A DNA stretch of 10,657 nt from Phenylobacterium aquaticum (GTDB lineage: Bacteria > Pseudomonadota > Alphaproteobacteria > Caulobacterales > Caulobacteraceae): contig NZ_CANCLE010000139.1 in NCBI RefSeq assembly GCF_947378715.1, positions 1-10,657 on the forward strand. The letters run 5' to 3'. Positions 6,381 to 10,657 of this stretch are shown here, in pieces. The translations under genes were made by a program, and so were the position numbers. The notes under the pieces were generated by a model. It saw only the letters and a list, made by a program, of their open reading frames with translations. It was not told where the DNA came from and did not search any database. Numbering within the stretch: position 1 is the stretch's first letter; every line of letters starts with the position of its first letter.

Positions 6381-7518
6381 AGGCCGCGCCGCGCTCCATC
6401 TGAGAGACCTCGACGAACTCGTCCGGCTGGTGGGCCTGGTCGATGGAGCCGGGACCGCAGATCACGGTCGAGAAGCCCGCGCCCTGGAACTGGCCGGCCT
6501 CGGCCGCGAAGGCCACCACCCGGGCCGGACCATTGTCGCCGGCCAGCCGCCGGGCGAAGGCCTCGGCGACGCCGCCCTCCTCCGGGTTCAGGGGCGGGGT
6601 GTTGGAGCGGCGCTCGATCGTGACGCCGGCATGGGGGAAGCGGGCCTTGAGCGCCGCGTCCGTCTCGGCGACCCTGGCGTAGAAGCCGGCCAGGATCTGG
6701 TCCGGGTCGAGCCCGCCCTGGCAGCGCAGGTCGAACAGGAAGGCGCATTCCCGGGCCAGGATATTGCCGGCCGTGCCGCCGTTCACCACCCCGATGGTCA
6801 GGGTGGCGTGCTTGGGGGTGAAGGGCGAGGCGGGATCGGCCTCGCGCTCCAGCTGGTCGGCCAGGTCAGAGAGATAGGCCATCAGCTTGACCGCCGCCAT
6901 CACCGCCGAGGCGCCCAGCTGGGTCTGGCTGGAATGGGCCTCATGGCCGGTGACCGTGACCCGGAAGGTCGAGATGCCCTTGTGGCCGCGCACCGCCTCC
7001 ATGTTGGTCGGCTCGCCCACCACCACCAGGGCCGGCAGGGGCAGCTCGTTGGCGATGACCCGGATCATGTCCGGCGCCCCCAGGCAGCCGATCTCCTCGT
7101 CATAGGACAGCGCCAGGTGGACGGGCTTCTTCGGGTCGGCGGCCACCAGGTCCGGCACGGCGGCAAGCGCCAGGGCCAGGAAGCCCTTCATGTCGCAGGT
7201 CCCGCGCCCATAGAGCCGGCCCTCGCGGAGGGTGACCTTGAACGGGTCCGAGCTCCAGGCCTGGCCGTCCACCGGCACCACGTCCGTATGGCCCGACAGC
7301 ACCACGCCCCCGGGGATGGAGGGCCCGACGGTGGCGATGAGGTTGGACTTGGTCCCATCGGCGTTGGGCACGCGGCGATGCGCCACCCCATGGTCGTCGA
7401 GATAGGCCTCGACCCATTCGATCAGGGCCAGGTTCGACAGCCGCGAGGTGGTGTCGAAGCCGACCAGGGTGTCCAGCAGGCTGAGCGCGCGCGGCGCGAG
7501 GGTTTGGGAGAGCGACAT
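6340..7518 (-). CDS. argE: Acetylornithine deacetylase (ArgE), M20 metallopeptidase family
   Basis: This cytosolic zinc enzyme hydrolyses N-acetylornithine to ornithine and acetate in arginine synthesis. At 392 residues it is close to E. coli ArgE. The di-metal ligands are all visible: His77 in SGHTDVVPVDG (75-85), Asp109 in GRGTCDMKGF (104-113), Glu142 beside the catalytic Glu141 in YDEEIGCLGA (139-148), Glu169 in VVGEPT (166-171) and His363 in IDQAHQPDEF (359-368). The dimerisation domain lies in the middle, with GHEAHSS (191-197). The ATG at 7518 is chosen because the family N-terminus starts here and AGGGTGG sits about 5 nt upstream; the open frame beyond it covers the divergent promoter region and purU. 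M20 relatives such as DapE and carboxypeptidases are similar, but the motif wording favours ArgE. Its end overlaps the glycosyltransferase gene. Confidence 0.93.
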   Translation of the reverse strand: MSLSQTLAPRALSLLDTLVGFDTTSRLSNLALIEWVEAYLDDHGVAHRRVPNADGTKSNLIATVGPSIPGGVVLSGHTDVVPVDGQAWSSDPFKVTLREGRLYGRGTCDMKGFLALALAAVPDLVAADPKKPVHLALSYDEEIGCLGAPDMIRVIANELPLPALVVVGEPTNMEAVRGHKGISTFRVTVTGHEAHSSQTQLGASAVMAAVKLMAYLSDLADQLEREADPASPFTPKHATLTIGVVNGGTAGNILARECAFLFDLRCQGGLDPDQILAGFYARVAETDAALKARFPHAGVTIERRSNTPPLNPEEGGVAEAFARRLAGDNGPARVVAFAAEAGQFQGAGFSTVICGPGSIDQAHQPDEFVEVSQMERGAAFMARLVDWARSGE

Positions 7519-7660
7519 GGTCGCCACCCTAGTCCCGGGCCAGGCGGCGGGCAAAGCCGGCGGCGCGGACGCCGCCGCAGGGCGCAGATCGTCGTCCGTT
7601 TTGCGGGCAGACGGGCGAAAAGGTTTGACGGCCGCGCGGTTCTTGGGCCTAGGCGCGGGC
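7519..7660. promoter_or_regulatory. Divergent promoter region between argE and purU
   Basis: These 142 bp must hold the promoters for both genes. On the plus strand TTGACGG (7625-7631) matches the alphaproteobacterial -35 consensus, with a weak CTAGG-type -10 near 7648-7653. If used, transcription would begin almost at the purU ATG. A perfect 8-bp inverted repeat, CGGCGGCG (7558-7565) and CGCCGCCG (7570-7577), lies nearer argE, but such repeats arise easily in GC-rich DNA. I see no riboswitch or recognisable operator. Confidence 0.45.
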
Positions 7661-8509
7661 ATGATCCTGACCCTGTCCTGCCCCGACCAGCCCGGAATCG
7701 TCGCCCGCGTCTCGACCTTCCTGTTCGAGCGTGGCTGCAACATCCTCGACGCCCAGCAGTTCGACGATGAGGAAACCGGCGTCTTCTTCATGCGGGTGGT
7801 GTTCGACCTGAAGGCCAAGGACGGCGATCTCGACGCCCTGAGCGCCGAGTTCGCGCCCATGGCCCAGGGCTTCTCCATGCTCTGGTCGATCCGCGACCCG
7901 AAGATCAAGCGCAAGGTGATGATCCTGGCCTCGCAGCAGGACCATTGCCTGGCGGACCTGCTCTATCGCTGGCGTCGCGGCGAACTGCCCATGGAGCTGT
8001 CGGCGGTGGTCTCGAACCACGCCCAGGACACCTACGCCCACCTCGACCTGACCGACGTGCCCTTCCACCACCTGCCGGTCACCCGCTCGACCAAGCTGGA
8101 GCAGGAGGCCGCGATCTGGAAACTGATCCAGGACACCGGGACCGACCTCGTCGTCCTCGCCCGCTACATGCAGGTCTTGTCCGACGGCCTGGCGGCCAAG
8201 CTGGAGGGGCGGTGCATCAATATCCACCACTCGTTCCTGCCCGGATTCAAGGGGGCCAAGCCCTATCACCAGGCCCATGTGCGCGGGGTCAAGGTGATCG
8301 GGGCCACAGCCCACTATGTCACCGCCGACCTCGACGATGGCCCGATCATCGAACAGGACGTCGAGCGGATCAGCCACCGCGACACGCCGCGCGACCTGAT
8401 CCGCAAGGGGCGCGACATAGAGCGCCGGGTGCTGGCCCGCGCCGTCCGCTGGCGGCTGGAAGACCGGGTGCTGCTGAACGGCTCCAAGACCATCGTCTTC
8501 ACCGACTGA
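7661..8509 (+). CDS. purU: Formyltetrahydrofolate deformylase (PurU)
   Basis: This cytosolic enzyme hydrolyses 10-formyltetrahydrofolate to tetrahydrofolate and formate, supplying formate or balancing one-carbon pools. The 282-residue length matches the family. An ACT domain (about 1-80) opens with LTLSCPDQPGIVARVSTFL (3-21). The formyltransferase-fold domain follows from KRKVMILASQQDHCLADLL (83-101). The catalytic set is complete: Asn187 and His189 in INIHHSFLPGFKGAKPYHQA (186-205) and Asp225 in ADLDDGPIIEQ (222-232). These align with Asn106, His108 and Asp144 of glycinamide ribonucleotide transformylase. The ATG at 7661 gives the family N-terminus but lacks a strong ribosome site; an in-frame TTG at 7643 is the alternative. 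It diverges from argE and converges on the SnoaL-like gene with 12 bp between stops. Confidence 0.95.
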   Translation: MILTLSCPDQPGIVARVSTFLFERGCNILDAQQFDDEETGVFFMRVVFDLKAKDGDLDALSAEFAPMAQGFSMLWSIRDPKIKRKVMILASQQDHCLADLLYRWRRGELPMELSAVVSNHAQDTYAHLDLTDVPFHHLPVTRSTKLEQEAAIWKLIQDTGTDLVVLARYMQVLSDGLAAKLEGRCINIHHSFLPGFKGAKPYHQAHVRGVKVIGATAHYVTADLDDGPIIEQDVERISHRDTPRDLIRKGRDIERRVLARAVRWRLEDRVLLNGSKTIVFTD

Positions 8510-8521
8510 GGCGCGGCGGCC

Positions 8522-8884
8522 TCAGCCCATGGGGGCGAGCGGGTGCACATAGACCTCGTTGAGGGTGATGCGGTCGCCCTTCAGGATGACCAGATCGAAG
8601 CCGCGCAGGACCGGGGCCGCCTTGGGGTCCGTTCCGGCGACACAGTACCAGCGGCCGCAGAAGCCGCCCGGGATCGTCCAGACCTCGTCGGGATTGTAGC
8701 TCATCGGCGGGGTGGCCCCGAACAGGCCGGTGAGATAGGCGCGCAAGGCGTCGTGGCCCTGGAGGCCGTGCGGGACCTGCTGGTCCACATAGCGGCAGTC
8801 CGGGGCGTAGAAGCCCAGCAGGCCCTCGACGTCCTTGGCGGTCCAGGCCGCGAGCCAGCGGGCGTTGTAGTCGGCGATGTCCAT
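8522..8884 (-). CDS. SnoaL/NTF2-like fold protein
   Basis: This is a small soluble protein of 120 residues with the cone-shaped NTF2-like fold seen in SnoaL cyclases, ketosteroid isomerases and many uncharacterised proteins. The N-terminal helix pattern is RWLAAWTAKDVEGLLGFYAP (10-29), followed by DCRYVDQQVP and the GHDALRAYLTGLF helix. Late strands include GGFCGRWYCVAGTD and FDLVILKGDRITLNEVYV. The active site of this fold varies too much to predict a reaction. The ATG at 8884 is preferred because GGAG lies 8 nt upstream; a GTG at 8890 that overlaps the preceding stop has the same site only 2 nt away. It follows the flavin oxidoreductase gene by 2 nt, so the two are co-translated and probably act on the same compound. 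Confidence 0.88.
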   Translation of the reverse strand: MDIADYNARWLAAWTAKDVEGLLGFYAPDCRYVDQQVPHGLQGHDALRAYLTGLFGATPPMSYNPDEVWTIPGGFCGRWYCVAGTDPKAAPVLRGFDLVILKGDRITLNEVYVHPLAPMG

Positions 8885-8886
8885 GG

Positions 8887-10119
8887 TCACAGCTCCAGGA
8901 CCCGGGCCCAGTGCTCGGGGGTGAAGACGTCGGGCGGCAGGACCTCGGGACCGGCCATCACGGCGATGGCGTGGGCCTTCAGCGAAGGGTCGGCGGCGGA
9001 GCGCTCGTGATGCCGGCGGCGGCGCTCAGCAGCCTCCGGGCCGAACTCGGCGTCGAGAGCGGCGGTAAGCGCCGCTGAGAATCTGAGGCGCCGAAGCCGC
9101 TCCGCCCGCTCTTCGCCATAGGGGGCCAGGGCGGCGGCCGACCAGTCGCTGGAAGCCCGGAGGATTTCGCTGACCAGGCGCACGTCGCGATAGGTGATCG
9201 ACAGACCCTGGCCGGTGATCGGGTCGTTCCAGCCGGCGGCGTCGCCGATCAGCACCGCGCCCTCGACAAAGGGCTGGTCGGTCCAGGCGTCGTTGTTGAA
9301 ATAGCTGAGCAAGGGCCCCGCCGGCCGGGCCTCGGCCAGGATGCGGTTGGCCGGGGCGCATTCGGCCAGGAAGGCGGCCAGGAAATTGGCCGTGCCGTCG
9401 GCGCCCGAGAAGCGGCGGCGCTGGTCCAGCGCATAGCTGCCATAGAGCCGGACCCGTCCCGACCCTTGCGGAAAGGCCAGGAAGCCGAACTGGCCCTCGG
9501 CGCCGATCACCTGGCGGGTGGCGTCCCAGGCCTCGGCGCCTTCGACCAGAAGGCCGGCGAACATGTGGTGAGGCGGATCCTGGTTGAGCGGCACGCCCAG
9601 GTTTTCCCGCACGAAGGAGGCGCGGCCGTCGGCGCCGACCAGCAGCCGGGCGGTGGCGCGATGGTCGCCATCGGCGTCGCGCCAGGCGGCGAAGGGCTGG
9701 GCGCCGGCCCCGATCTCCGAGACCTGCGCCCCGCGCACCACCCGCGCGCCGGCGGCGACGGCGGCGTCCATCAAGGTCTGGCAATGGCGCGGATGGCCCA
9801 GGCACAGGGGCCCGGCTATGCCTTCGGCGAAGATCGAGAGCGGCAGGATTTCGGCCTCGGACGCTTCGGCCGAGCGGCTCTCGTCATAGGTCACATGGGT
9901 CTGGACGTGGTGGCCGCCGGCGCCCATCAAGAGCTCGTAGAGCCCGACCCGGACCACTTCCTTCACCCCCCACGGCGCGATCCATTCGCCACGCACCCGG
10001 TCCTCGAAGACCTCGGAGGCTTCCAGCACCAGCACGCTGGATCCGGCTGCGGCCATGATCTGGGCCAGGGCCGAGCCGGCGATCCCGCCGCCGACGATGA
10101 TGAGGTCATAGTCCGCCAT
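8887..10119 (-). CDS. FAD-dependent monooxygenase-type oxidoreductase
   Basis: This is a 410-residue flavoprotein of the group A (p-hydroxybenzoate hydroxylase/geranylgeranyl reductase-like) superfamily. The Rossmann dinucleotide motif is YDLIIVGGGIAGSALAQIM (4-22), ending with the acidic strand VLVLEAS (29-35). A basic pair follows in GHPRHCQTLMDAAVAAGARV (109-128). The DG motif is LLVGADGRASFVRENLG (159-175) and the GD motif is GAVLIGDAAGWNDPITGQGL (287-306), both typical for FAD plus NAD(P)H sites. The substrate is unknown; hydroxylation, epoxidation or double-bond reduction are all possible. The ATG at 10119 is chosen because GGGAGG lies 5 nt upstream and the dinucleotide motif then sits near residue 10; an ATG at 10170 would add 17 unlikely residues. 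It is translationally linked to the SnoaL-like gene downstream. Confidence 0.92.
   Translation of the reverse strand: MADYDLIIVGGGIAGSALAQIMAAAGSSVLVLEASEVFEDRVRGEWIAPWGVKEVVRVGLYELLMGAGGHHVQTHVTYDESRSAEASEAEILPLSIFAEGIAGPLCLGHPRHCQTLMDAAVAAGARVVRGAQVSEIGAGAQPFAAWRDADGDHRATARLLVGADGRASFVRENLGVPLNQDPPHHMFAGLLVEGAEAWDATRQVIGAEGQFGFLAFPQGSGRVRLYGSYALDQRRRFSGADGTANFLAAFLAECAPANRILAEARPAGPLLSYFNNDAWTDQPFVEGAVLIGDAAGWNDPITGQGLSITYRDVRLVSEILRASSDWSAAALAPYGEERAERLRRLRFSAALTAALDAEFGPEAAERRRRHHERSAADPSLKAHAIAVMAGPEVLPPDVFTPEHWARVLEL
8893..8896 (-). promoter_or_regulatory. Ribosome binding site that decides the SnoaL-like start
   Basis: On the minus strand GGAG lies within the last codons of the oxidoreductase gene, 8 nt before the ATG at 8884. 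This favours the ATG over the GTG at 8890. Confidence 0.65.
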
Positions 10120-10124
10120 GTCCG

Positions 10125-10130
10125 CCTCCC
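10125..10130 (-). promoter_or_regulatory. Ribosome binding site that decides the oxidoreductase start
   Basis: On the minus strand GGGAGG lies 5 nt before the ATG at 10119. This supports that start over the in-frame ATG at 10170. Confidence 0.75.
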
Positions 10131-10140
10131 GCAGGGGCCG

Positions 10141-10154
10141 GGCGCGATCGCGCC
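10141..10154. promoter_or_regulatory. Perfect 14-bp palindrome upstream of the oxidoreductase gene
   Basis: GGCGCGATCGCGCC is a perfect 14-bp palindrome in the leader of the oxidoreductase gene, 21 bp before its ATG. It follows the possible -10 element GCTAGATG (10168-10175, minus strand). A palindrome just downstream of a promoter is a common operator position. GC-rich genomes produce such sequences by chance, so this is a candidate only. Confidence 0.4.
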
Positions 10155-10167
10155 TCGGATGTGGCGG

Positions 10168-10175
10168 CATCTAGC
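10168..10175 (-). promoter_or_regulatory. Possible -10 promoter element for the oxidoreductase operon
   Basis: On the minus strand GCTAGATG matches seven of eight positions of the Caulobacter housekeeping -10 consensus GCTANAWC as I recall it. No good TTGACG-type -35 box was found at the expected distance upstream. Transcription would start near 10161, which gives a leader of about 40 nt. Confidence 0.35.
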
Positions 10176-10212
10176 CACCCGTTCCCCGGCGGAATGAAAA
10201 CCCAAAGGCGGT

Positions 10213-10251
10213 CAAAACAAAACGGCCCCCCGACCGGAGGGTCGGGAGGCC
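10213..10251 (-). terminator. Intrinsic terminator of the flagellin gene
   Basis: Read on the minus strand, a 12-bp stem (10251-10240 with 10235-10224, one G-U pair) closes a 4-nt loop. It is followed by GTTTTGTTTTG (10223-10213). This is a strong rho-independent terminator about 50 nt after the flagellin stop. It separates flagellin transcription from the oxidoreductase operon downstream on the same strand. Confidence 0.9.
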
Positions 10252-10264
10252 GCGGAGGTTACAC

Positions 10265-10300
10265 AGCCCGGAGAGGGCTATCGCCGTCTTTTCGGGCGAT
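10265..10300 (-). other. Two small hairpins in the flagellin 3' untranslated region
   Basis: Between the flagellin stop and its terminator two short inverted repeats are visible: ATCGCC (10280-10285) with GGCGAT (10295-10300), which reaches the last base of the stop codon, and AGCCC (10265-10269) with GGGCT (10275-10279). They could stabilise the mRNA 3' end. They are short, and the function is inferred. Confidence 0.35.
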
Positions 10301-10657
10301 TAACGGAAGAGGCTGAGCAGGCCGGAGGACGAGCTGTTGGCGATCGAGAGCGCCTGGACGCCCAGCTGCTGCTTGGTCTGCAGCGAGGTGAGCTTGGCGC
10401 TTTCCTTGGCCAGGTCGGCGTCGACCAGGTTGCCGACACCGGCGTCGATGGAGTCCTGCAGCTTGCCCACGAAGGTCAGGTGCGAGGACAGCGACTTGGC
10501 GCCCGTGCCAAGCTGCGACAGCGCCGTCGAGACGTTGCCGATCGAGGTGGCGACCGTGGCGATCATGTTCTGCGCCATGGTCTGGGTGCCGATCGAGTCG
10601 GTCGCGGCGACCGTCACGTTCGCCCCGCCGAGGGACAGGTCTTGGGCGCTGACGGTC
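10300..10657 (-). CDS. Flagellin, C-terminal part (5' end outside window)
   Basis: The last 118 residues of a flagellin, the filament subunit exported through the flagellar type III system, are visible; the gene continues past the right edge. The conserved D0/D1 C-terminal helix is clear: GVGNLVDADLAKESAKL, then a LQTKQQLGVQALSIAN stretch, and the ending SSGLLSLFR with a TAA stop. Earlier residues such as NMIATVATSIGNVSTALSQL form the heptad-like D1 helix. The GVGNLVDADLAKES and QTKQQLGVQALSIAN wording is typical of alphaproteobacterial, especially Caulobacterales, flagellins, which often occur as several paralogues. The GTG at 10617 in this frame is an internal valine codon, not a start. Which paralogue this is cannot be told from the fragment. 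A strong terminator follows. Confidence 0.95.
   Translation of the reverse strand, partial: TVSAQDLSLGGANVTVAATDSIGTQTMAQNMIATVATSIGNVSTALSQLGTGAKSLSSHLTFVGKLQDSIDAGVGNLVDADLAKESAKLTSLQTKQQLGVQALSIANSSSSGLLSLFR

Noticed and set aside
7558..7577. Perfect 8-bp CGGCGGCG/CGCCGCCG inverted repeat as an operator
   Set aside because: Simple GC-only repeats of this kind are expected by chance in such DNA and there is no supporting context.
6430..7770. A plus-strand open frame of 446 codons antisense to argE
   Set aside because: It lies opposite an enzyme with all metal ligands intact and reads as low-complexity Gly/Arg/His; it also overlaps the start of purU.
7519..7914. An N-terminal extension of argE by 132 codons
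   Set aside because: It covers the divergent promoter region and the start of purU, and the ArgE family N-terminus begins at 7518.
10120..10170. A 17-residue N-terminal extension of the flavin oxidoreductase from an upstream ATG
   Set aside because: The strong GGGAGG site and the usual closeness of the dinucleotide motif to the N-terminus favour 10119; the extension is Arg/Pro-rich and spans the palindrome.
10617..10657. Flagellin fragment read as a complete small protein starting at 10617
   Set aside because: The frame stays open to the window edge with flagellin-like residues before that GTG, so it is the 3' part of a longer gene.

Overview
The window is high-GC DNA, fully packed with genes, from an alphaproteobacterium. 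The flagellin C-terminus at the right edge, the gene style (tight operons, GC-rich third positions) and the -10-like GCTAGATG element suggest a Caulobacteraceae member (Caulobacter or Phenylobacterium type). This assignment is inferred from memory of these families, not from a search. I see no RNA genes, insertion sequences, CRISPR arrays, phage genes or other transfer signs. No stretch over 300 bases lacks a gene.

Left block (1-3810, all minus strand; transcription runs right to left): a MelB-like GPH-family transporter with a TTG start, a glutathione S-transferase (GST)-fold protein with an extra C-terminal domain, a crotonase-fold enzyme with an altered active site, and a second, truncated GST. 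The last three are tightly spaced (21 nt and 2 nt). The transporter is 89 bp upstream, with a hairpin between. The set looks like an uptake and acyl-CoA/thiol-dependent catabolic cluster for an unknown substrate.

Centre (3916-6380): dTDP-4-dehydrorhamnose 3,5-epimerase (rfbC/rmlC) is followed after 2 nt by acyl-CoA thioesterase II (tesB), both on the minus strand. Divergent from rfbC, only 30 bp away, is a family-2 glycosyltransferase of rhamnosyltransferase type, which fits a shared role in dTDP-rhamnose-dependent surface glycan assembly. The glycosyltransferase end overlaps the end of the convergent argE gene by 41 bp.

Right-centre (6340-8509): argE (acetylornithine deacetylase, minus) and purU (formyltetrahydrofolate deformylase, plus) diverge from a 142-bp region. 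Both keep all expected catalytic residues.

Right (8522-10657, minus): a flavin-dependent monooxygenase-type oxidoreductase is followed after 2 nt by a SnoaL/NTF2-like protein. Upstream lie a perfect 14-bp palindrome and a possible promoter element. Then comes a strong intrinsic terminator and the 3' end of a flagellin gene that continues out of the window.

Most of this is ordinary chromosomal housekeeping and accessory metabolism. The points worth a second look are the crotonase active site, the GST C-terminal domain, the coupled rfbC-tesB pair, the TCACTT boxes before the transporter, the palindrome before the oxidoreductase and the repeated TGA-NN-ATG gene junctions. I found no convincing new defence, mobile or regulatory system.
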